From positions 6,474-70,473 of the forward strand of contig CAYLPU010000012.1 of NCBI GenBank assembly GCA_964385635.1: DNA of 64,000 nucleotides. Reading direction: 5' to 3'. The notes beneath the pieces are model-generated. The model searched no databases. It had not been told where the DNA came from and saw only the letters and a list, made by a program, of their open reading frames with translations. This DNA is from CAYLPU01 sp964385635 (GTDB taxonomy: Bacteria > Chloroflexota > Anaerolineae > B4-G1). The position numbers were made by a program, and so were the translations under genes. Below, piece after piece: positions 26,041-34,437 of the stretch. Position 1 is the first letter of the stretch, and every line of letters begins with the position of its first letter.

Positions 26041-27507
26041 GTGCAGTCCCTGAAATCTGAAACGAAACCTGAGATCGGATTCACTCACGACACGTATCTC
26101 TCCCCCTTCACCTGGCGCTACGGCTCTAGGGAGATGCGGACTGTCTGGAGTGAGGTGCACAAGCGGCAACTCTGGCGCCGCGTGTGGGTCGCGCTGGCCA
26201 CTGCGCAACACCAGGCCGGCCTGGTCACAGCCGAGCAACTGGCCGACCTGCAGGCGCACCAGGAGGACGTGGACCTGAGCCGGGCCGCCGAAATCGAGGC
26301 CGAGATCCACCACGACCTGATGGCCGAACTCCGCACCTTCGCCGAACAATGCCCTGCCGGCGGGCCGGTGCTCCACCTGGGGGCCACCAGCGCCGACATC
26401 GAGGACAACAGTGACGCACTGCGCATCCACGAGGCGCTCGACCTGCTGCTGGAGCGGCTGCACGCGCTCCTGGCTGACCTGGCCGGCCGCATCGATGCTC
26501 ACGCCGACCAGGTCTGTATGGGCTTCACCCACCTCCAGCCCGCCGAGCCCACCACGATTGGCTACCGGCTGGCGGTCTACGGCCAGGACCTGCTGGAAAA
26601 CTACGTCGAACTCCGTCACGTGCGGCAACACCTGCGGGGGAAGGGGATCAAGGGGGCGGTGGGCACCGCTGCCTCCTACGCCCAACTGCTGGCCGGCACC
26701 CAGATGACCCCGGCCGAACTGGAGGCCCGCGTGATGGCGGAACTGGGGCTGGACCCTTTCCCCGTCGTCACCCAGGTTTACCCACGCCAGCAGGATTACC
26801 GCGTGTTGGCAGGGCTGGCGGGGCTGGCGGCCTCCATGTACCGCTTCGGCTTCGACCTGCGGCTGTTGCAATCGCCATCCATCGGGGAGTGGAGCGAGCC
26901 CTTCGGCGCGCACCAGGTGGGCTCATCGGCGATGCCCTTCAAGCGCAATCCCATCCACGCGGAAAACATGGACAGCCTGGCGCGTTACGTCGCCGCGCTG
27001 GCCCGCGTGGCCTGGGACAACGCGGCCCACTCGCTGCTGGAGCGCACGCTGGACGATTCGGCCAACCGCCGCCTCATCCTGCCGGGTGCGTTCCTGGCGA
27101 GCGACGAACTGTTACGCCGTGCCCATCGCATCCTACGGGGCTTGTGCATCCACGACGGGGCCGTCGCGCGAAACCTGGCCACCTACGGCACCTTCGCCGC
27201 CACCGAGCGGCTGCTGATGGAACTGGCGCACGCCGGGGCCGACCGCCAGGCGATGCACGAGGTGATCCGTGGGCACGCGATGGCTGCCTGGGACAGTGTG
27301 TGGCAGGGGGAGTCCAACCCGTTGGCCGACTTGTTGGCTGCCGACCCGAAGGTATTACGTTACCTGCCCGCCAGCCGCGTGCGCGCGCTGCTCGACGCCA
27401 CTGGCTATGTCGGCGATGCACCGGCGCGGGCGCGGCAGATGGCACACGCGATTCGCGAGACTGTGGTGGAAATGACACGGAGGCCTGGTTTGCCCTCTAT
27501 GCTGTGA
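26041..27507 (+). CDS. purB: Adenylosuccinate lyase
   Basis: Cleaves SAICAR and adenylosuccinate to release fumarate in purine synthesis. The superfamily signature GSSAMPFKRNP lies at about residues 299-309. HLGATSADIEDNS (about 103-115) and MGFTHLQPAEPTT (about 160-172) carry the catalytic histidines. 488 residues, normal length. The start is GTG 26041 with GGGAGGCAGGCA upstream. No other purine genes are nearby; the following isomerase-like gene begins 42 bases later on the same strand. Confidence 0.95.
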   Translation: MQSLKSETKPEIGFTHDTYLSPFTWRYGSREMRTVWSEVHKRQLWRRVWVALATAQHQAGLVTAEQLADLQAHQEDVDLSRAAEIEAEIHHDLMAELRTFAEQCPAGGPVLHLGATSADIEDNSDALRIHEALDLLLERLHALLADLAGRIDAHADQVCMGFTHLQPAEPTTIGYRLAVYGQDLLENYVELRHVRQHLRGKGIKGAVGTAASYAQLLAGTQMTPAELEARVMAELGLDPFPVVTQVYPRQQDYRVLAGLAGLAASMYRFGFDLRLLQSPSIGEWSEPFGAHQVGSSAMPFKRNPIHAENMDSLARYVAALARVAWDNAAHSLLERTLDDSANRRLILPGAFLASDELLRRAHRILRGLCIHDGAVARNLATYGTFAATERLLMELAHAGADRQAMHEVIRGHAMAAWDSVWQGESNPLADLLAADPKVLRYLPASRVRALLDATGYVGDAPARARQMAHAIRETVVEMTRRPGLPSML

Positions 27508-27549
27508 TGGTGTACAATCAGCAAGCAGGGGCTGCGGAGAGAACTGGCT

Positions 27550-28332
27550 ATGGAGCGTATACTGCTTGCTACCTATCAGAGGGACATCACGCGGCACTGT
27601 GAGCTGGCCCAGGCTCATGGCGCGGGGCTAGAACTCCAGGTCTACGGTTACGACACAGACTTGCTAGATAACGGGTGGCGCGAGTTGCTCGACCGGCACA
27701 AGCGTCTGTTGCGAGGGTTCGAGGGGGAACTCGCCCTCCACGGCGCTTTCTACGATCTCTCCTCCGCCAGCCCGGACCGACGCGTCGTGGCGCTGACTCG
27801 CGAGCGCTATCTATTGAACCTGGATATTGCTGCCGAACTAGGTGCGCGTCACGTCGTCTTCCACGCCAACTTCTTCCCCATCGTGCGCAATCCGGCCTAT
27901 CGCCCTGAATGGACCAAGCGCCAGGTAGAGTTTTGGGAACCGATGGCCGAGGAGGCCGCGGAGCGGGGGCTAATCATCGCGCTGGAGAACATGTGGGAAT
28001 CAGAGCCGAGCATCATCGGCGATGTGCTGGACCAGGTCGATTCACCTCACCTATGCGCCTGTCTCGACGTTGGCCATGTCTACCTGTTCTCCGACTACGT
28101 GCCGCTGGAGGCGTGGATCAAGCGAATCAGCCACCGGCTCGTGCATTGCCACATGAACAACCACCGGGGCTTCTACGACGAGCACCAGCCGCTCGATTTC
28201 TCTGGTGGGGTAGTGAACTACAAGCGGGACGTTCTGCCGCTGCTGCGCGCGCTGCCCAACCAGCCTTCCCTCGTGCTGGAGATGGACGAACTCGAGTACC
28301 TGGAGTGCAGCCTGCGTTACCTGGGACGCTAA
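27550..28332 (+). CDS. Sugar-phosphate isomerase/epimerase-like TIM barrel
   Basis: A 260-residue protein of the AP-endonuclease-2/xylose-isomerase-like TIM-barrel superfamily. Metal-ligand motifs are visible: LHGAFYDL, HVVFHANFFP, IALENMWES, CLDVGHVYLF, HCHMNNH and LEMDELEYL, supplying the usual His/Glu/Asp set. Members isomerise sugars or inositols, or cleave DNA at abasic sites; the shorter barrel without an EndoIV insertion suggests a sugar enzyme. ATG 27550 follows a GGGGCTGCGGAGAG stretch. Probably co-transcribed with purB. Confidence 0.8.
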   Translation: MERILLATYQRDITRHCELAQAHGAGLELQVYGYDTDLLDNGWRELLDRHKRLLRGFEGELALHGAFYDLSSASPDRRVVALTRERYLLNLDIAAELGARHVVFHANFFPIVRNPAYRPEWTKRQVEFWEPMAEEAAERGLIIALENMWESEPSIIGDVLDQVDSPHLCACLDVGHVYLFSDYVPLEAWIKRISHRLVHCHMNNHRGFYDEHQPLDFSGGVVNYKRDVLPLLRALPNQPSLVLEMDELEYLECSLRYLGR

Positions 28333-28353
28333 CCAATACCGTTCAGTAGTATC

Positions 28354-28401
28354 TGGAGTCGAGGCTTCAGCCGGACCCTCCCGCCTAAAGGCTCCACTCC
28401 A
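28354..28401. terminator. Hairpin between convergent genes (cttcag repeat)
   Basis: Arms 28354-28374 and 28381-28401 pair at about 17 of 21 positions around a 6-base loop. It lies between the isomerase gene and the convergent rhomboid gene. A similar half arm occurs at 22240-22257, so this is a dispersed hairpin that may act as a two-way terminator. Confidence 0.5.
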
Positions 28402-28426
28402 ACCGCCTGTCTAAATCGGTTTGGCG

Positions 28427-29242
28427 CTAACTCTTCCCCGACAGCGGGGGTTTTGGTGCTGCGCTGGGCCGGTGGCGATAGTAGAGCAACTCGCGTGGCA
28501 GGAAGAAATAGACGCATATCAGCCCGGCGATCACCCCGCCCAGATGGGCAAATGAATCCACAAAACTGTAGATGTGTCCAATCGCCTGGAATTCCTGTTC
28601 CAACCACCCGCTCAGGATGTCACGTGTCACGGTGTAGAGGATAAACACCCAGGCTGGAATACGCAATGGGATGGGGATGACCCCGAGAAGTATCAGCGTG
28701 AGGATACGCTGCCCGTGGTACAGAAACAGGTAGGCGGCCACGACGCCCATAATCGCTCCACTGGCCCCCAGACCTGGTATCACCCCCTGGGTGAGGGGAA
28801 GTGCGGCCCGCCCCAACACGCTGCCCGTTCCTGACACGAACACGCACGCCAGGTAGAAGAGTCCGAACTTCGTGGGACCCAGTACGTCCTCCAGCCTTCG
28901 CCCGAAAAACCACAGGATGAACATATTGCCGACCAGGTGCGACCAACTGCCGTGCAAGAACGCGGCTGTGATCATGCTCAGCGATCCCAATCCTTCGCCG
29001 TTGAGAACGTCGGCCGGCACAAGCATCATCTGCCACATCAGCCCACCCTGCGACCAGGCATCCTCTCCCAGCGGCAGCACGTAGTAGACGAGTACGTGAA
29101 CGGCTGTGTTGAGCAAGACGAGGCCGAGGGTCATGTACGGGAAGGTTCGATAGGGCCCCCGGTAATCTTTGAGCGGAAGCAGGAAGACGAGGGACAGGAA
29201 GAAGTCAAGCACCAAGAGAAAGAACGCCCATGAGCCGATCAC
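28427..29242 (-). CDS. Rhomboid-family intramembrane serine protease
   Basis: Cleaves transmembrane substrates within the bilayer. Six or more membrane segments are visible. The conserved HGSWSHLVGNMFILWFFG is followed by GLGASGAIMG with the catalytic serine and SFAHLGGVIAG with the catalytic histidine. GTG 29242 is preferred: it lies just past the upstream stop, has GGGGACGG before it and starts right at the first membrane segment (271 residues). ATG 29293 would overlap the TPR gene by 40 bases. Substrates are unknown. Confidence 0.87.
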   Translation of the reverse strand: MIGSWAFFLLVLDFFLSLVFLLPLKDYRGPYRTFPYMTLGLVLLNTAVHVLVYYVLPLGEDAWSQGGLMWQMMLVPADVLNGEGLGSLSMITAAFLHGSWSHLVGNMFILWFFGRRLEDVLGPTKFGLFYLACVFVSGTGSVLGRAALPLTQGVIPGLGASGAIMGVVAAYLFLYHGQRILTLILLGVIPIPLRIPAWVFILYTVTRDILSGWLEQEFQAIGHIYSFVDSFAHLGGVIAGLICVYFFLPRELLYYRHRPSAAPKPPLSGKS

Positions 29243-29253
29243 TGTCCGTCCCC

Positions 29254-30576
29254 TTATACTTTCAGCAAAATCAACCCAAGTGCGGCTGTCCACAGCACCA
29301 GTCCCGGAATGCCCACCAGAGCCTGCTGTTCAAGCCCCTTCACCCCTGCGGGTCCGAAGACTCTGCGCATCGCAGGGTTGCGGGGTACGTCGGTCGCACA
29401 GACCCACAGGTAAGCGCCTACGCTCGACACCGCCAGCCCGCCCCACGCCGCGAGACTGATTCGCCAGGGTGACAAGCCCGCGTTGACCAGCGCCGCCAGT
29501 GCTGGAGTCAGCATCAATCCGCTCGTCCGGCGCAGTGTCTCCATCCATCCCTGCGCCTGGTGCTCGGGTGTAGAGGGGTGCAGTCTGCCCAACTTGCGAT
29601 GCGCTTCCCGGCCGATCCGCGAACCGGGCGAGGTCAGTTGGCAGGCCCGCTCGTAGTGCTGGACCGCCTGTGGCCCTCGTTGCTGGCCGAGATACACGTC
29701 GCCCAGGAGCAGGTGGGCCTGCGCGTGCCCAGCCTCCAACCGGACGACTTTCTCCAGCAGTTTGCGGGCCTCCGTCGTCGCTCCATCCTCTTCGACGTGC
29801 AGTTGTGCCAATTCGAACAGAATCCCCGGGTCGTCACCGGCCCGCTCCGCCGCCAGTTCGTACATAACGCGCGCCTCGGCGTGCAGCGTGCGCCGGCGGT
29901 AGATCGCCCCCAGGCGGGCATAGAGGACCGCGTTCCCGAGGTCATGCTCAATAGCCTGCTCGTAGGCGGCGATAGCCAGGTCGCTGTGGCCCAACTCCTC
30001 GTGCAATGCTGCCACGCCCCCCAGTACCTGCGGGTCACCGGAAGCCTCCGCTTCAGCGCGAGCGGTGGCCTCTTGTGACAGCGCGTACTGGTGCTGCTTC
30101 AGATACGCTCTCGCCAGCGCGAGGTGGTAACGTGCTCCATCGCGGAAATCCCCCAGAAACTGCCCACACTCGAGGCACGAGGGCTCTCTCACGTCAACGT
30201 ATTGCCCACAGGCAGGGCAGGCGACGATGAGAGCCTGTCCGCAATGGGGGCACGTCGTCCCTGATGGCGGGATGGATGCCTGGCAGCGCGGACAGCGTTC
30301 CTGCGAGGTGGCGGGCGTGGAGGATTGTTGGTCAAGCCAGCGCAGGCCCTCCTGAGCGTAGCCATTGTCCGGGTTGATCGCCAGCACGTTCTCCAGACAG
30401 GCGCGCCGATACTTGAGTGACTCGACGACCCCGCTTAACCACAACCAGGCCTGCTCATTTCGCTCGTCCAGTTCGGTGACCTGCAGCAGCGCCTGGCGCG
30501 CCTCCTGCGCTCGCCCCGCCTTGGCGGCGGCGATCCCGGCCTGCAGTAGTTCGGCTACCTGGGTAGAGTTGGACAT
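29254..30576 (-). CDS. TPR and double zinc-ribbon membrane protein
   Basis: A 440-residue protein. Residues 1-80 are TPR-like helices. A double zinc ribbon (CPRCQAS, CPHCGQA, CPACGQY, CLECGQF) covers about 94-140, and another six or so TPR repeats run to about 340. The C-terminus has two hydrophobic segments (about 365-400 and 420-440). TPR arrays scaffold protein complexes; the ribbons may bind partners. ATG 30576 is used. The stop lies 11 bases before the rhomboid start, so the pair is probably an operon. Confidence 0.82.
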   Translation of the reverse strand: MSNSTQVAELLQAGIAAAKAGRAQEARQALLQVTELDERNEQAWLWLSGVVESLKYRRACLENVLAINPDNGYAQEGLRWLDQQSSTPATSQERCPRCQASIPPSGTTCPHCGQALIVACPACGQYVDVREPSCLECGQFLGDFRDGARYHLALARAYLKQHQYALSQEATARAEAEASGDPQVLGGVAALHEELGHSDLAIAAYEQAIEHDLGNAVLYARLGAIYRRRTLHAEARVMYELAAERAGDDPGILFELAQLHVEEDGATTEARKLLEKVVRLEAGHAQAHLLLGDVYLGQQRGPQAVQHYERACQLTSPGSRIGREAHRKLGRLHPSTPEHQAQGWMETLRRTSGLMLTPALAALVNAGLSPWRISLAAWGGLAVSSVGAYLWVCATDVPRNPAMRRVFGPAGVKGLEQQALVGIPGLVLWTAALGLILLKV

Positions 30577-30655
30577 CTGGCAATCTCCATCGTCAGATTA
30601 TACGCATGCGTCTGGAACGTGCAAGTAAAACAACAAGTGTCTTTCGTGGCATGAT

Positions 30656-30684
30656 TTGACCACTTGTGCTGCTTAGGGTATAAT
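30656..30684 (+). promoter_or_regulatory. Sigma-70-type promoter of rpmH
   Basis: TTGACC (30656-30661) and TATAAT (30679-30684) are separated by exactly 17 bases, a near-consensus housekeeping promoter. It is upstream of rpmH and oriented toward the rpmH-rnpA-yidD block, leaving a leader of about 79 bases. Confidence 0.85.
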
Positions 30685-30695
30685 GGGGCACTGTT

Positions 30696-30759
30696 GGCAA
30701 TTGGCTTTTGGCGATTTATTGATCGTCAACTGCTAACCGCCAGTTGCTAACCGCTAATT
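30696..30759 (+). repeat. Heptamer-periodic leader of rpmH
   Basis: The leader between the promoter and the Shine-Dalgarno site reads as consecutive 7-mers: ggcaatt, ggctttt, ggcgatt, tattgat, cgtcaac, then (after one base) gctaacc, gccagtt, gctaacc, gctaatt. A GCTAACC-type tract also precedes the PfkB-family gene. Confidence 0.6.
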
Positions 30760-30769
30760 GGGAGGATGA

Positions 30770-30970
30770 ATGCCGAAGCAGACGTATCAACCGAAAAAGC
30801 GCAAGCGTATGCGCACCCATGGCTTCCGCGCCCGTATGGCCACACCGGGCGGGAGGCGCGTGCTCAAGGCGCGGCGGCTGAAAGGCCGCCGGCGTCTGAC
30901 TGTGGGTAGGGAGTGGGCCAAGAAGCTAAATTGGAAGGAAAGTTCGCAGCGTCCACGACGCCGGGCCTAG
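30770..30970 (+). CDS. rpmH: Ribosomal protein bL34 with C-terminal extension
   Basis: A small basic protein of the large ribosomal subunit. The core reads QPKKRKRMRTHGFRARMATPGGRRVLKARRLKGRRRLTV, matching bL34 throughout. At 66 residues it exceeds the usual 44-47: about 20 extra, mostly basic and polar residues follow the normal end. ATG 30770 lies 4 bases after GGAGG. It is the first gene of the conserved rpmH-rnpA-yidD-yidC-jag cluster. Confidence 0.95.
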   Translation: MPKQTYQPKKRKRMRTHGFRARMATPGGRRVLKARRLKGRRRLTVGREWAKKLNWKESSQRPRRRA

Positions 30971-30996
30971 TGTCTCGACACGGCTCACCATTCACG

Positions 30997-31332
30997 ATGG
31001 AACGGCGGGTCCGACTGCGACGCACGAGCGACGTGCGACGGGTGTACGATGAAGGACGGTCGTGGGCACACCCTTTGTTGGTGCTGGTCGCGCAGCCCAA
31101 CGGACTCGATTTCAGCCGCGTGGGGGTTACGGCCAGCCGGCGCGTGGGGAGCGCAGTGGCTCGTAACCGGGCCAAGCGCCTCCTGCGCGAAGCGGCACGC
31201 CACCTCTATCCCCAGTTCGAGGGTGGGTGGGACATGATGCTGATCGCACGTACACAGATTCTCAAGACGAAGGAGCCGCAGGTCGAAGAGGCATTGGCGT
31301 CGCTGCTGAGACGTGCTGGACTGAGCGCATAG
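30997..31332 (+). CDS. rnpA: Ribonuclease P protein component
   Basis: The protein cofactor of RNase P, which trims tRNA 5' ends. RLRRTSDVRRVYDEGRSW at the N-terminus and the RNR motif ARNRAKRLLREAAR (about residues 55-68) are diagnostic. 111 residues from ATG 30997, the usual size. The frame stays open upstream through GTG 30970, which overlaps the rpmH stop, to GTG 30913 inside rpmH, so an N-terminally extended form is possible; the Shine-Dalgarno site for ATG 30997 is weak. Translation is probably coupled to rpmH. Confidence 0.93.
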   Translation: MERRVRLRRTSDVRRVYDEGRSWAHPLLVLVAQPNGLDFSRVGVTASRRVGSAVARNRAKRLLREAARHLYPQFEGGWDMMLIARTQILKTKEPQVEEALASLLRRAGLSA

Positions 31333-31353
31333 AATGAGTGCATACGAGAGAAT

Positions 31354-31581
31354 ATGAAACCTGTTCTGCTAGGTATAATTCGCCTCTATCAAATGTCCCT
31401 CTCGCGCATGCTCCCTCCCACCTGCCGTTTTGTTCCTTCCTGTTCCCAGTATGGTTATGAGGCCATCGCCCGCTACGGGGTCTGGAGCGGTGGCTGGCTG
31501 GCCGTCAAGCGAGTGGCCCGCTGCCACCCGTTCAACCCAGGTGGCTATGACCCCATCCCTAATCTGGAGGAGGATAAGTAA
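31354..31581 (+). CDS. yidD: Membrane protein insertion efficiency factor YidD
   Basis: A small amphipathic membrane-associated protein that assists YidC. The 75 residues contain the whole conserved core: IIRLYQMSLSRMLPPTCRF, PSCSQYGYEAI and RCHPFNPGGYDPIP. It begins 21 bases after rnpA and is directly followed by the PQQ-propeller lipoprotein, whose Shine-Dalgarno site lies in the yidD tail. Confidence 0.93.
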   Translation: MKPVLLGIIRLYQMSLSRMLPPTCRFVPSCSQYGYEAIARYGVWSGGWLAVKRVARCHPFNPGGYDPIPNLEEDK

Positions 31582-32715
31582 TTGAACCAATCTTGGATGT
31601 GGCGTTGGTCCACTGCGCTGATGGTGTTGACAGCACTACTTTTAGGCGTGAGCGGCTGCTCGGGTGGAGCCGCGCGGCCCATGAGTTGGACAGGACTGAC
31701 CGTCGTGGGGGAGAGGCTATACGTGGCCGACATAGAGCAGGCACGGGCGCTGGATGTGGCAGACGGTGAGTCTCTGTGGGCTTTCCCCAAGAATCCGGAG
31801 GAGGACAACAACGGAGTTTTTTATGTTGCCCCGGCGGTGGACGAGGAACACATAATCACAGCCTCGCAGATACCCGGTGGAGGTTTCTTCAGTCAGCCCA
31901 GAAACATTGTTTGGGCGCTGGACCGCGAGGCTGGTTATGAATTGTGGCGCTTCGACGGCGCTGCTGGTCAATACGTCGAAGGCGGGGCCCTGAGTGGCGA
32001 CCTCTTCGTCATCGGCAACAGCGACGGCAACGTCTACGCGTTGGACGTGGAGAGCGGCGCGCTCAGATGGGTTTTCGAGACAGGGCATCGCGTGTGGGCC
32101 ACCCCGCTCATCGTGTCGGATGTGGTCTACATCGGTTCAATGGACCGCCACCTTTACGCTCTGCGCCTGTCCGATGGTCAGGTGGTCTGGGATTTTCACG
32201 CCGAGGGAGCCTTTGCCAGCATGCCAGCATTGCTGGATGACACACTCTACGCCGGCACTTTCGACGACAGGCTCTACGCGATAGATGCGCATACGGGGAC
32301 CGAACGCTGGCGCTTCGCAGGTGAGAATTGGTTCTGGGGCGGGCCAGTCGTCTACGGCGACACCATCTACGCGGCTGATGTGAATGGGAACGTCTACGCC
32401 GTGGAGGCCGAGACCGGCGAGCAGGTCTGGCACCGGCCGCTTAATGTGCCGGTGCGGGCAGGTCCGACGCTGACCGAGGATGGAAGCAGGTTGTTCGTCG
32501 GCAGTGAGAATGGCACCCTGTATGCACTAGACACCAGCGATGGTTTTGTGATCTGGTCGAGGGAGAACGAGGGACAGATGCTTTCGACGCCGGTGGTGCA
32601 CAGGGCGATGGTGTACGGAATGTTGATCCAGGGGTCTCATCGGATACTGGCACTGCACGTGGATAATGGGCGCGAAATGTGGGTCTATCCGCGCGTGGTT
32701 GAGGAACAAGAATAG
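31582..32715 (+). CDS. PQQ-type beta-propeller lipoprotein, BamB-like
   Basis: A 377-residue exported protein. The N-terminus is a lipoprotein signal ending LLLGVSGC (Cys at about residue 24). At least six propeller blades follow, marked by repeated YALD...G-x-x-W motifs (NVYALDVESGALRWVF, LYALRLSDGQVVWDF, LYAIDAHTGTERWRF, VYAVEAETGEQVWH, LYALDTSDGFVIWS). TTG 31582 is chosen because AGGAGG lies 8 bases before it; it abuts the yidD stop. BamB, an outer-membrane assembly lipoprotein, has this fold, but so do many dehydrogenase-like proteins. Its insertion between yidD and yidC suggests a link to membrane-protein biogenesis. Confidence 0.85.
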   Translation: MNQSWMWRWSTALMVLTALLLGVSGCSGGAARPMSWTGLTVVGERLYVADIEQARALDVADGESLWAFPKNPEEDNNGVFYVAPAVDEEHIITASQIPGGGFFSQPRNIVWALDREAGYELWRFDGAAGQYVEGGALSGDLFVIGNSDGNVYALDVESGALRWVFETGHRVWATPLIVSDVVYIGSMDRHLYALRLSDGQVVWDFHAEGAFASMPALLDDTLYAGTFDDRLYAIDAHTGTERWRFAGENWFWGGPVVYGDTIYAADVNGNVYAVEAETGEQVWHRPLNVPVRAGPTLTEDGSRLFVGSENGTLYALDTSDGFVIWSRENEGQMLSTPVVHRAMVYGMLIQGSHRILALHVDNGREMWVYPRVVEEQE

Positions 32716-32739
32716 GAAAGAAATAAGAAAGGTCAGACT

Positions 32740-33510
32740 GTGTTCAGTTTTATCGCTTATCCGTTAGCCAATTTACTGCTGCTCTTTTACAACTTCCTGG
32801 GGCATCAGACTGTCGCAGCCATTGCTGTGCTGACTATCTTGATCCGGTTGCTCATCCTGCCGCTGACGTTGGGACAGCAGCGGTCGGCGCGCAAGATGCA
32901 GGAACTCCAGCCGGAGGTCGAGAAGTTAAAGAAGAAGTACGGCAAGGACAAGGAGCGGCTGTCGCAGGAACAGATGAAGTTGTGGAAAGAAGCGGGCATC
33001 AACCCGGCGGGTGGGTGCCTGCCTATGCTGATCCAGTTGCCGATCATGATCGGCCTTTACCAGGCGATCATGTACTGCGTGCCCTCGACTCCCTTGCAAC
33101 TGTTTCAGTTCTCTCAGCACATCTACAAGTGGCTGCCTGGCGTCGTAGGACTCGTGCCGCTGCAGAGCACTTTCCTGGGGATGGACCTGGGCCAACCTCC
33201 CAGCATAATTCAGTGGTGGTCGTACGCTCTGCCCGCCCTGGTCCTCGCCACGACCTGGTTACAGCAAAAACTGCTTGCCCCGCCCACTGCCAGCGGTGAC
33301 CAATCGCAGACGGGGATGATGAACCAGCAGATGCAGATTATGATGCCGTTGATGTTCGGCATCATCGCCCTCCAGTACGCGACGGGGCTCTCCATCTACT
33401 TCATCATCTCCAACCTGATTGGGATGGCTCAGTTTTACTTCATCCGGAAAGACCGGGACAGTGAGGGAGCCAAGAGCAGCGATCAGGCTCGGCTAAAACA
33501 GCGGAAGTGA
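32740..33510 (+). CDS. yidC: YidC/Oxa1 membrane protein insertase
   Basis: Inserts proteins into the cytoplasmic membrane. At 256 residues it is the short, Gram-positive-like form without the large periplasmic domain of proteobacterial YidC. TM1 is followed by RLLILPLTLGQQRSARKMQE with the conserved arginine (residue 37 region) and a cytoplasmic charged hairpin (KLKKKYGKDKERLSQEQ). INPAGGCLPMLIQLPI and LSIYFIISNLIGMAQ complete the family pattern. GTG 32740 has only a weak AAAGG. The tail is short and basic. Confidence 0.94.
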   Translation: MFSFIAYPLANLLLLFYNFLGHQTVAAIAVLTILIRLLILPLTLGQQRSARKMQELQPEVEKLKKKYGKDKERLSQEQMKLWKEAGINPAGGCLPMLIQLPIMIGLYQAIMYCVPSTPLQLFQFSQHIYKWLPGVVGLVPLQSTFLGMDLGQPPSIIQWWSYALPALVLATTWLQQKLLAPPTASGDQSQTGMMNQQMQIMMPLMFGIIALQYATGLSIYFIISNLIGMAQFYFIRKDRDSEGAKSSDQARLKQRK

Positions 33511-33551
33511 TAGTCGGCTCGCGTGAGCGTTTGTTTGAGGGCATTGGGGCA

Positions 33552-33596
33552 GAAGCCGCGCTTTGCTCCGGCTGGATCTGGCGATCCAGCCGCTTT
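33552..33596. repeat. Dispersed hairpin repeat, copy 1 (ggctggatc family)
   Basis: The sequence aagccgcgctttgctccgg followed by ctggatc-tggc-gatccag forms a short hairpin between yidC and jag. A nearly identical copy occurs at 40194-40237. Confidence 0.75.
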
Positions 33597-33620
33597 ACAT
33601 GGATTTGAGGATTATGGCAG

Positions 33621-34361
33621 ATGACAGAAATAGAACGGACAATCGAGGCAATCGGAGCAAACGTCGAAGCCGCTATTTCTACGGGCTTGGCACGTCTCGG
33701 GATTGATCGGGACGCAGTAGAGATCGAAGTGCTGGACAAGGGTAGCCGGGGCATGTTGGGGTTGGGGGCGCGCGAGGCCCGCGTGCGACTGACACCCAGG
33801 TTGAAGGCCAGGCCACGTCCGGCCCCTGCGGTGTTGGCCGAGCCAGTTGCCCCGCCCGCGGCCGAGCCCGTCGCGCCAGCCGTGGCGGGGAAGGACGAGG
33901 CCCATGTGGCTCAGGGGGTGCTGCTGGAACTGCTGGAACTGCTGGGTATAGACAAAGCCCAGGTTGACGTGCGACGAGCCGAACCTGCCCCAGGCGAGGA
34001 AGAATCGCCTCTGGTACTCGAAGTACAAGGCCAGGACACCAATGTACTGATAGGCCACCGTGGGAAGACGATGGCTGCGTTGCAGCACATCACCCGGCTA
34101 ATCGTTGGGCGGGAGATGGCAGGTCGGGTGCGGTTGGTGGTGGACGTGGAGGGTTTCAAGGCACGTCGGGAAAAATCGCTGCGCCGCCTGGCGCAACGTG
34201 TGGCGGAGCAGGCGATACGTACCGACCGCACGGTGACGCTGGAGCCCATGCCACCCCACGAGCGCCGTATCATCCACGTGGCGTTGCGCGATCATCCCCG
34301 CGCGACCACCCAGAGCATCGGCGAGGGGGACCGGCGCAAGGTCACCATCATCCCACGGTAA
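33621..34361 (+). CDS. jag: Jag/KhpB RNA-binding protein
   Basis: A cytoplasmic KH-R3H RNA-binding protein tied to cell elongation control in Firmicutes. The N-terminal Jag domain (about 1-55) ends with GSRGMLGLGAREARV. A Pro/Ala-rich linker (about 60-95) is followed by a KH domain with LIGHRGKTMAALQ (the GxxG loop) and an R3H domain containing PHERRIIHVALRDH. 246 residues. ATG 33621 has GGATTATGGCAG upstream. Its place after yidC is the conserved position. Confidence 0.93.
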   Translation: MTEIERTIEAIGANVEAAISTGLARLGIDRDAVEIEVLDKGSRGMLGLGAREARVRLTPRLKARPRPAPAVLAEPVAPPAAEPVAPAVAGKDEAHVAQGVLLELLELLGIDKAQVDVRRAEPAPGEEESPLVLEVQGQDTNVLIGHRGKTMAALQHITRLIVGREMAGRVRLVVDVEGFKARREKSLRRLAQRVAEQAIRTDRTVTLEPMPPHERRIIHVALRDHPRATTQSIGEGDRRKVTIIPR

Positions 34362-34406
34362 TAACTGGTATTGGTTCTAAGTCGTTGGCCGCCCTATTAC
34401 GTATAG

Positions 34407-34437
34407 GCTGCCGGCTACCTGCTAACCGCTGACTGCT
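34407..34437 (+). repeat. Heptamer tract abutting the PfkB-family start codon
   Basis: Successive units gctgccg, gctacct, gctaacc and gctgact plus gct run straight into ATG 34438, leaving no room for a normal Shine-Dalgarno site. The units match the GCTAACC-type part of the rpmH leader. Confidence 0.6.

Noticed and set aside
31374..31379. Perfect TATAAT inside yidD
   Set aside because: It encodes conserved codons of the protein and has no good -35 at 17 bases; taken as chance.
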